From Immersiella caudata (Eukaryota > Ascomycota > Sordariomycetes > Sordariales > Lasiosphaeriaceae): a stretch of 64,000 nucleotides of DNA. The stretch is from positions 124,001 to 188,000 of the forward strand of contig JAULSU010000001.1 in NCBI GenBank assembly GCA_030512335.1, read 5' to 3'. Below are positions 32,582 to 44,566 of the stretch, one piece after another (position 1 is the stretch's first letter; every line of letters begins with the position of its first letter). A program made the position numbers and the translations under genes. The notes beneath the pieces were generated by a model. The model was not told the origin of the DNA and made no database searches. It was given only the letters and a program-made list of their open reading frames with translations.

Positions 32582-34829
32582 CTGGGCCGGCGGTCAACGT
32601 CGTGTGAGGTTTATATGAGGCATCGGCCGACCCGACAGTTGGGGACAGTCGCGCCACACACGCAGCGCAGTCATGTGTCTCAGCGGCCCATACCATCCGG
32701 GCTGAAAGACAAACTAAGCTCCCAGGTAGCCCTTCTTGTAGTCCCCAATTCTACTAATAGCTAGCAGAGGCTGGCTGAAGACGTTCCAGATTGACATGGA
32801 TTTCTCGCATCGCCCGCATGGTCGGGAAACAAGCAACACCGAACTTACCGTAACGGGCCTAGCGTTGTCCCACACCAACCATGCAGAACCGGCTCTGGCA
32901 AGCCACTGACGACCCTCTGCCAGCAAAAAATTCCCCGCCTGCGGCCCTCGATGACCACGACAACCACGATGCGATCGACGTGTCACGGCCGGCCGCCTTC
33001 GCGTTGCACGTTCTGCCTTATACGTTGGGTAGTACCGATATGGCGTGCAGCATTTGTCCTGTGTCTCTCACCGAAAACATCTGCAGCAGTCGCTAACGCT
33101 TGGCGTGGTCCCTGCGCCGAGCCTGCGATTCCGCTGCAACGACGATCCTTTCCCCAGCGGTCGGCCTATCGCAGGCCAATCAGTGCGCCTCATGTGGTTC
33201 TTGCGAGCTGAACCGTTTTGCGGCGCTGTCCACGCCAGCTGAAAACCCGGCACTGGGCCCATCGGGCCTTCCCCTTTCGGACCCGCGCACGGCCAAAGTC
33301 CAGACCGTTGTCAGATCTGGCATCCACACCACGCTCGGCCAAACAGTTTGCTGCTTTCGCCGTTTGAGCCTCAATGAGGATGCCACCAGCGCGTCCCACC
33401 CCGCCGACGGCCCAAGCCACGACGCCGACGAGGCACGAAACAAGGCAATTCCGTCAACTTGCATCCCAATTTCGCGCAAATTCCAGGAAATGTCCCGACC
33501 CCGCCCCAGTCCCCGCAACTTGCCGCAAGTGGTTCCCACTGCGCTTGCAGCGCCAATTAGCGGAGACGTGGCTTGCACTTGAAACGCGACCTTTGGCTCC
33601 GCCAAGCTGAAGACGAAAGCCGATGACGCCCCAATTCTGCTTGGTGTGGCGCACTATTGATTGTTGCACAGAAACTAGCAGCCAGGCGGAGCCGACTCCA
33701 CGGGTCTTTTCTCACGACGGTGCGACCTCCATTGTGCCTTTGGAGCCGCATCAATGCCAGCGGTGAGCTTGCCAACATTTCGCATTCGTCCGAATTCATC
33801 ACCCTGCCTGACGGGATCCGTATCGGGGGGAGGTACTTTCATCACTCCTAGCGCATACGACCAAGCCCATTGGAGAACCGGGATCCTGTCCGCTCTCCCA
33901 TCGTTAAACTGGTGAGGGCCAGAATAGTAGTTGGGTCGGCGACCAGCGAGTCACTGGTTTCGTATGTCCCTGTCTCACTTTTCTGTCCTTTTCTGTTTTG
34001 TTTCTCGCGCTCTGAACCCCCCTCGTTGTCCGTCCTGGCTGGCGCTCACCGACATCGTTCAGGTAGGCGCAGATGAGACCGGCGATAGAGCTCATGGTTC
34101 GGGAATGAGATGACGCGGGATGAACGAGCTGCCCACCCACAATCAACAACACCCACTGGCCCATCGCTGCCCTCTTCAAGGAAGATGCCAGCGTTTCGCT
34201 GTGTCTCCCAAGCCTCAAAGTCCAACCACACCGAGGTACGCTAGCATCTCGCCCGTCTCCAATAGCGCTTCACAGCCCAGTGGCGACAAGCAAATTTGTA
34301 GCCATGTTGAATGCTTTTTATCTATATATATATATATATATCTTTTCTCTCAAAGGCTACCGTAAAATGCACAAAGACAAGTTGTCAAACGGTCAAGCTG
34401 ACACGCATCCGTAAATGACTACTCAACTCTTTGCCCTATTATTTGCAGTTTAGTTGTTGGGTTTATTGCTGTCGCAATTGACTTGACAGGTGATCTACTG
34501 TAGGTATCGCCCCCGTCTTTATTCTCCACTCGCAAGCATCTCACACAACCACTTCATCAAAGTCATTATTTCCAAGAAAAATCTTCATTCTATTTATCTC
34601 CGTAGTATCTACCATGCGCCAATCAACCTGCCCCGCCACTACTCGTACACTACGCAACCGTACCCAGCGGCAGGAGAAGCGAAGTCCCAGTGGCCTTCTC
34701 GGCTTCAACTTCAATTGTCCGGCAGAGCGAGGGAATCGCCTTATCGATTCTCCCCAAGACCTCCACCAGATTCACAATTGTCGTTACCGTCTTTCTCCTC
34801 TCCTTCCGCCCCAAACTCAACCCAGCAAC
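32582..34829. other. 2.2-kb gap with no recognised gene
   Basis: Many overlapping open frames of 60-160 codons on both strands without family resemblance. A TA microsatellite lies at about 34322-34341. Confidence 0.4.
34322..34341. repeat. TA dinucleotide microsatellite
   Basis: About ten TA units, starting TCTATATATA, in noncoding sequence. Confidence 0.85.
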
Positions 34830-36230
34830 CTACTCCACGTTAGTTGCATCCCCCTCATCATCAGAGTCAAGAGAGCCACTCACCTTGATAGCCCCCAAGT
34901 TTCTACCGCTCCAATGCGCATCCCACCACGTCAACATCGCCCAGAACTTGATAAAGCTATGCGCGTACGCGAAAGCCAAGTAGCCTGGGAACATCCACAC
35001 ATCCCTGGGGTACTTCCAGTAGTACGGAAACACCTTGACCATCTTGGTGACGATAATCCACCCAATCAGATACACCAGCCCGCGGGTGCCAAAGCACTCT
35101 GAGCTGCGAAGGAGGTGGATCAGGAGGGAATCCGTAATGAGAGCGAAGTTGGTAAACGATGTGAGGAAGACGGAGTAGACGGTGTAGGGCTGGGTTGCCC
35201 AGACTGTGCTGTCAGTCAGGAGGGAGGTAGCGTTGGATCGCCAAGTCGTCCTCGCCCAGCGCCGACATTGACCGAGGAATTTCTTCATGATTGGCTCCGT
35301 GGCGCCAACCACGGTTTCGATTTCCGAGTCGGGGGTATACTGGATCTTGATGCGCCACCCGTGGGCGACGCACCAGCGCGTGTTGAAATTGTCGTCGGAG
35401 CAGTTGAGCGGACCGACGAGACCAAAGAGGCAGGTGTCGTGGGTGTAGGCGTGCAGAAAGGCCGGGTCTTGCATGATGGATGCGCGAAGGCCGCAGGTGC
35501 GCGCCGACACGACGAACACGCCACCGTCGATTGTGTTTGTCGCGCGGATTTCGAAGTTGTGGCGGATGAGGTAGATAGCACCCAAGTGGTTCCAGAAGCG
35601 GCCCCAGGGCGAAAGGCCAGGGACGCGACGGACGGACTTGTTGGTGCCGACTATACCGACGGTTGGGTCCTCGAAGGGGAGGAGGAGGGAGGGAAGGAAT
35701 GTGGGCTTCCAGAAGACGTGGTCGTCGAGGAGGACGATGATGGACGTCTTTACCATAGGAATGGCCCGGGCGACTTGCCTGCGTTTGGAGGCGACCTGAG
35801 TACAGGCGACGATAAATTCGACCGAGGGGAATTGGGCTCGGATCGGGTTCACAGCCGACTGGGTTTTGGCCAGGAGCTCGTTGCCAGCGGTGACGATGAT
35901 GATGCATGCTGGGCTGTTTTGAGCGCAGGTCAGGATGCATTCGAGGAAGTCGTCGCCTTCGGGGTCGACGGTCGGCAAGATGACGGTGACATCCTTGCTG
36001 GGGGTGTAAGTGAGGGTCTTCTTGTCAGCCGGGGGAGCAGCAGGCTCGTAGAGAAAGAAAGCGTAGAAGTTGATGATGAAACGTGCGTACCGCCAGATGA
36101 AGAGCATCAGGAAGTAGTACAGCGCCTTGTCTGACCAGGCGAAGAGCCAGACACCCAAGTGGACGATGAAGACGACGGTAACCATCAACCAGGCATTGCT
36201 GAAAGCCTGTTCCCGCATTGTGGGACTCAT
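34830..36230 (-). CDS. Processive family 2 glycosyltransferase
   Basis: Single exon, 466 residues from ATG 36230 (MSPTMREQAFSNAWLM); the upstream frame is open but has no ATG. Two N-terminal membrane segments precede the GT2 domain: VTVILPTVDPEGDDFLECI, then IIVLLDDHVFWKP (metal/UDP site, here DDH), later GPLNCSDDNFNTRW (catalytic base region) and GQCRRWARTTWRS (QxxRW). Three or four C-terminal membrane segments follow. This is the architecture of hyaluronan/chitin-synthase-like enzymes, and similar fungal GT2 proteins are needed for hyphal surface polysaccharide and infection in Zymoseptoria and Fusarium. It would use a UDP-sugar at the plasma membrane; the product is unknown. Confidence 0.85.
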   Translation of the reverse strand: MSPTMREQAFSNAWLMVTVVFIVHLGVWLFAWSDKALYYFLMLFIWRYARFIINFYAFFLYEPAAPPADKKTLTYTPSKDVTVILPTVDPEGDDFLECILTCAQNSPACIIIVTAGNELLAKTQSAVNPIRAQFPSVEFIVACTQVASKRRQVARAIPMVKTSIIVLLDDHVFWKPTFLPSLLLPFEDPTVGIVGTNKSVRRVPGLSPWGRFWNHLGAIYLIRHNFEIRATNTIDGGVFVVSARTCGLRASIMQDPAFLHAYTHDTCLFGLVGPLNCSDDNFNTRWCVAHGWRIKIQYTPDSEIETVVGATEPIMKKFLGQCRRWARTTWRSNATSLLTDSTVWATQPYTVYSVFLTSFTNFALITDSLLIHLLRSSECFGTRGLVYLIGWIIVTKMVKVFPYYWKYPRDVWMFPGYLAFAYAHSFIKFWAMLTWWDAHWSGRNLGAIKVSGSLDSDDEGDATNVE

Positions 36231-39171
36231 GGCTTCGGTATCCAAGGTTACCTTCTCGTGCTGGTTTTTGCTGGTGGGTTAGTAAGGTGGTCGCTTGCTT
36301 TCTTAAGAGTGATCCCGTCAAGAGTGATTCCGTCAAGATTTCTCGAGAGCGTGCTGGCGAGAATATCGAGACAACTACCAAGAAAGCATGTCCTTTTTAT
36401 GCGAGTGGACTACGTGGCTGACCTCCAGCAGAGCAGAGTGCATGTGGTGAATCTGATGTCCTCTTTGCAGCAGAAGATGACTGTTCACCTGCTCCATTGG
36501 CAGCCGGACAATGGCATTGTTGTTGGTTGAATAGTCAAGTAAGATGGTCTGGTGCGCGAGGAACGGAGAGGAAAATTGATTGTCATCTGAACTGTGCCGA
36601 CAAAGGCTGATGAATCGACCACGACACCGAGAGGTTGGTCCGGGGGCGAGGCGAGGGTCGCGGCTTTGTTCGGGTGCATGTTGGGATGAAAGATGCACAT
36701 TGTTTCACGACAGTTCCCTATCAGAGTTGGTGACCCGCCAGACTGGCAGATACCAAAGTTGCACAATGGAAGAAAGGCGAGAGCACCTCGGTTTTGTGTT
36801 GGCATCTGGAAAGAGCCAACTCGGTTCATTGCAACTCGAAAACATCATGATTTAGCTAGGAAACAGCTGCATTTTCCGAACTCCAGTCCATTAACAAAAA
36901 TTCTGGAATCACACACGCGGTTACGTGTGGAGTTGGCTCGAATGATTCGCTCCAAGTTGCACGTCCTGACACAGTTGGCAAGACGCAATTCCCCCAATCA
37001 CTCCACAATTTTTTTCAGGGTACAACCAGCCCTCTCCACATGACCTCCAGTCCCCTCCAGCCCGGCACATCGATATCAGCAGCCATCTTATCAGATCAAA
37101 CTCACACCTTCTCAAGTCACCCACTGTCTCAATTCCTCTGCATTCATCACACACCTCAACGGCCACCGCCACTCAATTCTCAATTCCCATCTCCAATTCC
37201 TCACTTTCCCCCGCAAAGAAACTGACTGTGACAAGCCCGGCACGTGCCCGGCCATGAACAGTAACGCAGATCACAAGGCCCGCAAGTCTGCAAGCAAAAG
37301 CACCGATCACGCCGAACCTGCCCACCCATTCCCGGTCGGAGGGAAGATCTCTTGCCGCTTCGGGGGAATACCCACAGGCTCCATTCCGTATCTCGGCTTT
37401 GACCGGGGGGTATCACCGCCGTGCCGATCGGGACCCACTTTTCTCCATGGACCTCTCCGGAGTCTGCGGTGAGAAGTTGTCACTTCTCACCTCGCTTGAA
37501 TCTCAACAGCGTGGTGAAAATCTGGGGAAGGGAGTGTCTTAGGATTTAAGTCCAGGTCTGAAATGCTGTGTAAATGTAATAATGTCAGCACTCTGATCTG
37601 ACTCCCAAAAGCGAGTTGAATGCATGAATCCCAATGAATGACAGCATCGCACGGCATCAACGCCACACCCGAACTTCCAATCCCGCCGTCGAGCCGCCCT
37701 ACCCAATGCGGCGCAACCCCCCCGCCGTGAATCCCAATCCCCCGAAGTGCAGCAAAAAAACTCAAACCCACGCGGAAAGTACCGAACCCCTGACCCGGCC
37801 CAGGAAAAGCAATATGGCGATCTGCAAGCCCACTGCCCGTGACGTCTTGGCATCGCCCACCTCGTTGCCAGACACGCTTTCTGGGTGGTGGGCGAGGTGA
37901 GACATTGCCCACCAAGGTTCTCGAGTTTTCCGCGTGGGCAGCGCGCAGTGGAAGGGGGGAAGGATGGGGAATCCCAGTGCGTGAAAGAGAGAAATGTGGG
38001 AATGTTTGAAGTGATGTAAAGAAAAAAACAATTAAAAAAAAATCGGAGCGTGATAAATGCAGTGACAGTGATTGTAATCCCATGCCTTGTGCCCGCCCGC
38101 ACGCGATGTTCTGGTGTGAGATATCAACAGGCGATCAGGCTCGGCCTCTCCCCGGAGGTTCCCAGCGCGGAAAACATTCGCCCGGTCACCGAACCGCAGT
38201 CGGCCGCGACGTTGACGGTGAGCGGCACTCAGCGCAAGGTCAAAGCAAGGTCAAGGCAAGTTTGACAGCCCCGTAAGGTGGGTAAGATGGAATTTGCTCG
38301 TCCAACCACCACGCTGGTGGGAGATGGCTGCTTGGCGAGGCGTGCCCCGCGTGATTGTCGCTCGTTGGGAATGTCTGAGGTTGTTTGCGAATTGCCGTGG
38401 CCACACCAGTTGCAGCTATCGGGGACGCTACTCCAGTTCACTTTTGTTTTTGTTTTTTTTTTCACGATGACGTCGGCGGTGAGCTTGGACATCGTGTAAG
38501 TCCCGCGTGTAAGTGAAAAAAAAAAGTCGGGTTTTTTTCCCAATTGCACCCCTGAATTGAACCTTCATGTCGTACGTTATCACATCTTTCCCGATAACAA
38601 GCCGCATTCGACCCCGACGCGGCATCATCCCTGAGAGATGAGGCAACGACGCGCTGAGCAGCCGCAACACGCGTGAAAGTGATGGACGCTGTGGACCAGT
38701 CACGTCGCAAAAACGCACAGGCTGCATGTGGTGTGGCCGCGGAGGGGATCAGCGGCATGGGAGTGGGCTGCAGCCACCAGCTCTGGGCATGGGGGCGCAG
38801 ATCACCACCGCCATGCCCACGAGTTCCCCGGCTCCCGAGAAATGTCGGACTCTGGGCATCGGCAGTCATTGACTCCAACCTACCAAAGGGACCTACGGAT
38901 GAGCTGATATAACGGCCCCCATCCCTCAGTAAACCATCCACCATTCAGCATTCTCATTGTCTGGCTGTCTGTTTATCACAGCTGCAACCGCACAGTGCTC
39001 ATCTTCCACTGGCTGGCATCTCGCAGCCTGGCCTGCCTGAGTAATCGCCTCACTCCTTCGGCTCTCACCACACAACACACTCCTTTAAGGTACCAGTGGT
39101 CTTCATAAACACCACGCCCACGCTCCCTTCAACTCACCCACCAGTGCAGCTGAGCACTGGCCAAAATCACC
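36231..39171. other. 2.9-kb divergent intergenic region
   Basis: Upstream of both the GT2 and the 7TM-RGS genes. Contains a 15-base tandem pair at about 36306-36335 in the likely GT2 leader, an A-tract near 38031-38041, T-tracts near 38441-38462, and an A-tract/T-tract pair near 38516-38540. No supported gene. Confidence 0.4.
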
Positions 39172-41249
39172 ATGATCCTCCCCAAACATCTCCTCCCCGG
39201 AGGATCCCTCCTCTCCCGCTCAGAACACGAACATATCGGCTCCGAATTCGGCCTCCACCCCTCCACCGCCCCGGTAGCCCGCCTAGACAGCATCGGCATC
39301 GGCTACCTCATCTTCGCCGGCATCTGGACCCTCCTGCTCGGCCTGGCAATGACATACCTCTATACAAAACGTCACACCCCGACCCTTCGCATCCGCGGTC
39401 TCCCATTGACTTTCGCCGGAATTGTCCTGTTGCATCTCTACTGGGCTACCGTGCAGAGCGGGTACACTATCGGCCCACTCGCCCCTGCGTTGGCGGAGTA
39501 CTGGATCATGGGGATATGGTACCCCTTCGGCATCGCGCTGTTTCAAGCTGGCAACAGTCAGTTTTTGTATATTGCCAAGGCGCAGTCGAGATTCGCTAGG
39601 GGAGATGGGATGAACAGCGTCAAGGAGAAGAGGAACGAGAAAAGAAGGGGGATGTGGGGGAGGGTGAGGGGAATGGATTATTCGCAGAGGATGTTTTTGT
39701 TTGTTACGTTGGGCATGGCGGTGCAGCTGGTTGTCGTGGTGGTGGTGTTTTTGATCTCGAAAAAGTTTCATCCCAGTTTTGGGATTCCTGGGACGGAGGT
39801 GTACGGGAAGACGGAGATGGAGATTGCGATTCAGCAGGGGCGGGGGTGGGAGTGGTAGGTTTTCTTGGTCTGTTGAGATTGGGATTCTGCTGACATTTGC
39901 AGGTGGCCATCGCTGTTTTGGCAGTTTCTTTGGGCCTGGGTAGTTGCCCCGATCGTGCTCTGGCGGTCGAGGGGTATCAGGGACACGCATGGCTGGCAGC
40001 TGCAAACCATTGCCTGCTGCATTGCTGGGTATGACCTCTCCTCCATCTCTTCCACTTCACCCAGCTGACGGAACAGACTCCCCGCCGCTCCCATGTGGCT
40101 CGTCGCTCTTTACGTCCCCGCCATGGGCCCCATCAACGCCGTCTTCATCCCACCCCAATGGTGAGCCCCCTTTTACCCTTCTCCCCCTTTCATCCCATCC
40201 CTCCCGATCACCTGAACACGTCTGACATGCTCAGGATCGCCGTCTCCATCTTCGTCATCGAAATCTTCACCGTCTTCCTCCCCTGCTGGCAAGTCCACAA
40301 GCACCAAGCCCTCCGCCAAGAAACCCTCGACTGCATCGCCTCGTGGGAATCCAAAAAGAAGCTCGGCACAATGGGCACCTCGGCCGCCTCCACCATGGCC
40401 ACCACAAACACCTACACCTCCTCCATCCCCGCCTCACCCTCAACCATCAAACCCGAATCCTCCACCACGGACACCCTCGACCTCCCCACCAACAACACCA
40501 ACAATATCCTAACCATGGCCGCTCTCGAACACGTCCTCCTCAAAAACCCCGAACCCCTCCGCCATTTCTCCGCCACCCGCGACTTCTCCGGCGAAAACAT
40601 CGCCTTCCTAACCTCGGTATCCTCCTGGAAATCCACCCTCCCCGCTCCCTTCCTTCGCAACCGCCACAACACCTCCCCCGACATCGTCCGCAAAGAATTC
40701 ACCGCCGCGCTGCGGATATACGTCGAGTTCATCTCCCCCCGGGATGCCGAGTTTCCTATTAATATCGCCTGGGCGGATCTGAGGAAGTTGCAGGGTGTTT
40801 TCGAGAGGGCGGCGAGGAGTGTGGTTGGTGAGGATGCGGGGAGGAAGAAGAAGAGGGATAGCGCGTTGTTGTTTGGAGAGGTGGATTTTGGGAATGAGAG
40901 CGAGGTGGGTATCAGGGCGGCGGAGGAGGGGAAGGTTGGCGCGGGGGGCAGTGGGAGTGCGGAAACGTTGGTGATGGAGGAGGGGGTTGGGATGGGAGGA
41001 AATGGGGAGATGGAGATTTGGCAGGGGGATATACCTGCGGCGTTTGATGGAAATGTGTTTGATGCGGCGCAGGCAAGTATCAAGTATTTGGTATTGACGA
41101 ATACGTGGCCAAAGTATGTAAGGGAGAGGAGGAGCTCGGAGGGGAGTGTGAGGACCGGGGGGACGGATGAGACGGCAAGGTCGAAGTCGAGCTTGAAGCG
41201 GGCGCTGGCATTCTTGGGACCCTTTGTGCGACGGTCGTCGTCGCCTTGA
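39172..41249 (+). CDS. Seven-transmembrane RGS-domain protein
   Basis: Four exons, 39172-39854, 39903-40028, 40077-40160 and 40235-41249, give 635 residues; each splice restores a Trp or Gly codon. About seven membrane segments lie between residues 40 and 330 (LIFAGIWTLLLGLAMTYLY, VTLGMAVQLVVVVVVFLI, WLVALYVPAMGPINAVF and others). A cytoplasmic RGS domain follows (about 395-600) with LEHVLLKNPEPLRHF, IAFLTSVSSWK, EFISPRDAEFPINI and FDAAQASIKYLVLTNTWPKY. An insert of about 75 low-complexity residues splits the RGS helices. The layout matches fungal GprK/RgsC-like proteins that speed GTP hydrolysis on G-alpha at the membrane. It is likely to regulate growth or conidiation; partner unknown. Confidence 0.85.
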
Positions 41250-41632
41250 TTGACGAGAAGGGAAGGGATAATTAGTCCGAGGGTTATGAGTTGGCTGGTG
41301 CCGTACGAACTTGATACCAGGCTGCGGCGGGTTCGAGCCATGGGGTGGTTTCCTTTTGTTTGATGGATGGCGTGGGCGCGTGATACCCAGATGTAATCTT
41401 AATGTAGCCTTAGTCGATGTCTCGCAACAATAACATGGTTTGAGGCAATATTTCGCTCGTGGCGCTTGACACAGAGAACCGAGCATCAAGAGCTGTGACT
41501 GCAGGGACAAAGAGCAACCTCATCGATTCTCAACGACTAAGCGACTTCCTCAGTCTCCCATGCATTGGTATACTTTGGTCTGGATAAACGATGCCCGAGG
41601 TCTTCCGCTTCCCACTAAAGCATACTGCCCTC
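41250..41632. other. Gap between convergent stops
   Basis: 3' flanks only. A tRNA B-box-like GGGTTCGAGCC near 41330 was examined and rejected. Confidence 0.5.
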
Positions 41633-42712
41633 TCAGAAAACAATCCACTGCCCCTCCCTGGAAGCCTGAGCTTTCCGATATTGAGCCATGTCAATGACAG
41701 TGCCCCTCGCATCCTTCAGCAGGATTCTCCCGTCCCTATTGTTGGGAAGATAGCATGCTCCAGCAGGGAACTCTACCTCTTTACCCACCGCCACAACAGG
41801 GCGCCCACCACCGCGGGCCGCAATGGGCTGGTTGGCGCGATTCTGATTCTCGAAAACATACCCCGTCAGATCGACATCGGCGTCTCCAGTGTTCCTAATC
41901 CGAATCATCTCTAACACCGGGCTGTTATCCGGTCCCACGGGGTTGACCAAAGCGGAATGGATCTTCACGTTGATGACCCCGGGAACGGGTGGGATGATCG
42001 GGGGCGGGCCTCCCAAGATATGCTGCGCTAGAGTCTCAGTGGTGTCAGGATACCCAGTTCCGTCATTTGTCTTCCACGCCTGCGACGCAAAGGCGATGAA
42101 GAAGGCCTCCCACTTGTCTTCCTCGGGGAAGTGCAGGAAAATGCCGCCGTCTTGATGCACGCCGTTCTCTTCCTCCCAGTTGGGGTGTTCCGGATTGTGG
42201 AAGCTTCCTTGGACCATGTGGATTTGGTGAAGTCCGTTCTTGCTGCCGTACTGCTGGCCAAAGATGTAGACTTCAGCCTTCTTGGCAACACCGTTGAGGA
42301 CGAAGTCTTGCAGGAAATCGACAATGTCGTCGTTCGGGACGCCGGGGGTGTTCCACGGGGGTATGTGGCCTGCTTTGAGGTCGATGAAGCCATCACGGAG
42401 CAGATCGATGCGAAGGCCGAGTCGGGAATCGGACGGGGAATCGGCGTCGTAGAAGCGGCGTTCGCTCAGCCCCTTGAGCTTGGCGATGATGGGGTGCGAG
42501 GGGTCAAAGAAGTTGTCGGGGCCGCGGAACTTCCAGTACACGACCTCGGTGACGATGTCGGAGGACTTGACGTTGATGGCGCAGTCGAGGGTGCGACGGC
42601 TGTCATCGGTGAACTTGATGTGTCCGTGAGGCGTCTCGGGGTCGGTGCGGGCGTCCTTAATGTCCCACGCCTTGAGCGTCCCCTTCCACAGACCGTATCC
42701 TTCAATGGGCAT
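41633..42712 (-). CDS. DUF2278 (YukJ-like) protein with lamin-tail domain
   Basis: Single exon, 359 residues. Residues 1-230 fit DUF2278: MPIEGYGLWKGTLKAW, HGHIKFTD, LDCAINVKSSD, LDLRDG-like DLLRDGFIDL, FGQQYGSKNGLHQIHMVQGS and NGVHQDGGIFLHF. From about residue 245, GVINVKIHSALVNPVGPDN and LEMIRIRNTGDADVDLTGY, then FPAGACYLPNNRDG, fit a lamin-tail (Ig-like) domain, a combination also known in bacteria. Cytosolic by lack of signal peptide. Molecular function is not established. Sporadic occurrence in fungi suggests old transfer from bacteria, but base composition here does not differ from its neighbours. Confidence 0.85.
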   Translation of the reverse strand: MPIEGYGLWKGTLKAWDIKDARTDPETPHGHIKFTDDSRRTLDCAINVKSSDIVTEVVYWKFRGPDNFFDPSHPIIAKLKGLSERRFYDADSPSDSRLGLRIDLLRDGFIDLKAGHIPPWNTPGVPNDDIVDFLQDFVLNGVAKKAEVYIFGQQYGSKNGLHQIHMVQGSFHNPEHPNWEEENGVHQDGGIFLHFPEEDKWEAFFIAFASQAWKTNDGTGYPDTTETLAQHILGGPPPIIPPVPGVINVKIHSALVNPVGPDNSPVLEMIRIRNTGDADVDLTGYVFENQNRANQPIAARGGGRPVVAVGKEVEFPAGACYLPNNRDGRILLKDARGTVIDMAQYRKAQASREGQWIVF

Positions 42713-43725
42713 CTTGTCTCACTGCTTAGCGTATCCGTTCTGTGAAAATATGGCGAGTTCGATGGAGGAAAGCGATGGCTCGTGGCCAGGGTTTCAGTTC
42801 TTAAGGGTTGCCGGGAAGCGGGGATCATCACCGACGCTGTCGGCTCAGAACCACAGCCCTCGTAGCCCAGCCAGTCTTGTCGCTCAGCAGTCGTCTGCCG
42901 TATGCCGGGCGTCGGAGGGGCTGAGATGTCTGTCGTTCAGCTGCGGCCGGAGTCGACGTCTCGCCTTATTACCCCGCTGTGGCTCCTGTAGCGCGACACA
43001 ACCCAGCTGCCGTGTTCCAATCGAATCGGCTTTCTGGCCAGCAGCAAGTCAGACATTGTTCGGTTGCACAAACACGAGGGTTGCATTTCTCACCGAATTG
43101 ACCAAGGCTTGCAATGATGCCAATGGGTAGCCAGCCACAATCAATCTTCTAGGCTAACACACGAAGAGCCTGCTCTCTGATCGTGAAGTGTTTGCCGAAA
43201 TAGTCTTGAATGTCGAAGGCAGCAGAGTTGCCCGCGCGGGGCCGGGCGAGATTGAGGTCTCCCAAGTGAGATGGGTTCTCGCCAGGTGGTCAACGCCCGG
43301 AGCGGTGGACGAGCTGGGACAATGGGGATGAGGTTGATAGGTTAGGGAATCCGCTCGCGGGGAATCCGAGTGACGAAACTTTTGGCGGGCCTCTGCACAT
43401 GGATCGATGAACTTGGCGTAACGGGAGCTGCGGTGTGGCAAGCGGAGCGCTGTGTCCCTTCCTTGAGCGGCAGAAAAGTGCCAGACAGCTGACCCTGAGG
43501 TGGTCACAGTCCGGCAAGTTCCGCACAACACCTAGGACGGTGCTATCCATGCCCAAACGGCCAACTCCGTTTTGCATGCAATCTTCACTACTTGCGGTAT
43601 CCCGTCGACGGTCAAAGAGGTTCCATTGAGCGGCGTGTTTTTACCAACACATCAAGTGTCCCCCAGGCAACTCAACAGCGCAGAGAGCCAAACTCAACAA
43701 CCATCCACCACATCCAATGACCGCT
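42713..43725. other. Intergenic, no gene recognised
   Basis: Upstream flank of the DUF2278 gene and 3' flank of the cysteine-rich gene. Open frames on the minus strand (43154-43577) show no family resemblance. Confidence 0.4.
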
Positions 43726-44464
43726 CTAACCAGTCTTGCACCCCGTCACCTTGACCCATTCAACACGAGTGCTATCCAAACACTTCCAATACGCCGCATC
43801 CCCACCCCCACCCCTCGCAAAGTTGGCATCAACCCGCCACCAACCGCCATCCACATTCGCGTCCCAACCGCACTGGATATTCGTCCCGCACACTTTTTCC
43901 ACAGACATGTCAGCATAACCCCAGCAACGAATCAAAAATAGACAACAAGAAGGCTTCTCGTATAAGTTCACCTCTCAGGGTGCGCAGCCATGAGAAGCCG
44001 CATCACAAAAAATCGGTAGGGTGGAACTAAAACTCAAAGCTTACTGACCTAGAGCGTTCCGCCAGATGTCGCAGTAGAGGCCGGGATCGGTCCCCTCGGC
44101 GGAGAAGACGGTGCGCCACCGGCTCAGGCCGTTTTCCACCCAAACGTCGCGGTTGCGCGAGTTGACGACGCAGTCGGCGTTATTGGTGCCGATGCTGTCA
44201 GCGGTTACGTTGACATCTAAAAAAAAAAGCGTGTTAATACGGCAATGACATGGATCTTGAGGGGTGTATGTATCTTTAGGGGTGTATGTATCTTGAGGGG
44301 TGTATGTATCTGTGAGTGTAGGTGGTTGGAATGGGGGATGAGACCGAGGGAAAGGTGGATAGAAAGGGGAGCGAAAGGGGCGTACTGGTCTCGGTGGGCA
44401 GGGCTACAACTGCAGGGAGCAGGGGAAGTGCGAGAAGCACAAGAGGCTTGAGAGAAAGCTGCAT
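43726..44464 (-). CDS. Small secreted cysteine-rich protein
   Basis: Three exons, 44464-44386, 44216-44049 and 43973-43726, give about 164 residues. The signal peptide MQLSLKPLVLLALPLLPAVVA is cut near ALP. The mature protein of about 140 residues has nine Cys (ADC, YCDI, SCC, RCWG, VCGT, QCGW, KCLD, GCK) and several Trp, with no enzyme motif. A single TATA box lies about 100 bases upstream. Size, secretion signal and Cys content fit a candidate effector or antimicrobial protein; family not recognised. The odd Cys count and a slightly weak second donor (GTCAGT) leave exon 2/3 joining open to revision. Confidence 0.7.
44256..44314. repeat. Three 16-18-bp tandem copies in an intron
   Basis: Three near-identical copies of GGGGTGTATGTATCT with TTGA/TTA spacers lie inside intron 1 of the cysteine-rich gene. 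Confidence 0.8.
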
Positions 44465-44519
44465 GGTTATTGGTTGGGAGTTGAATCAAAGTGTTGAGTT
44501 GGGGGGATATGATGTTGAA

Positions 44520-44553
44520 GATGATGATGATGATGACAACGACGACGACGACG
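44520..44553. repeat. GAT/GAC trinucleotide repeat upstream of the cysteine-rich gene
   Basis: About six GAT units followed by about five GAC units lie between the start codon and the TATA box of the minus-strand gene, so probably in its 5' leader. Confidence 0.85.
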
Positions 44554-44566
44554 GGAGAACTGAGGC

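Noticed and set aside
32880..33610. Overlapping open frames on both strands
   Set aside because: High GC gives open frames on both strands; none has a recognisable domain or splice support.
35115..36134. 339-codon plus-strand open frame
   Set aside because: Antisense shadow of the GT2 gene, which has full family motifs on the minus strand.
37487..38102. Two overlapping minus-strand frames of 187-198 codons
   Set aside because: They run through A/T tracts and lack family resemblance; likely promoter DNA of the GT2/RGS pair.
41320..41345. tRNA B-box-like GGGTTCGAGCC
   Set aside because: The T-arm stem does not pair, and no A box or acceptor stem is found at the right distance.
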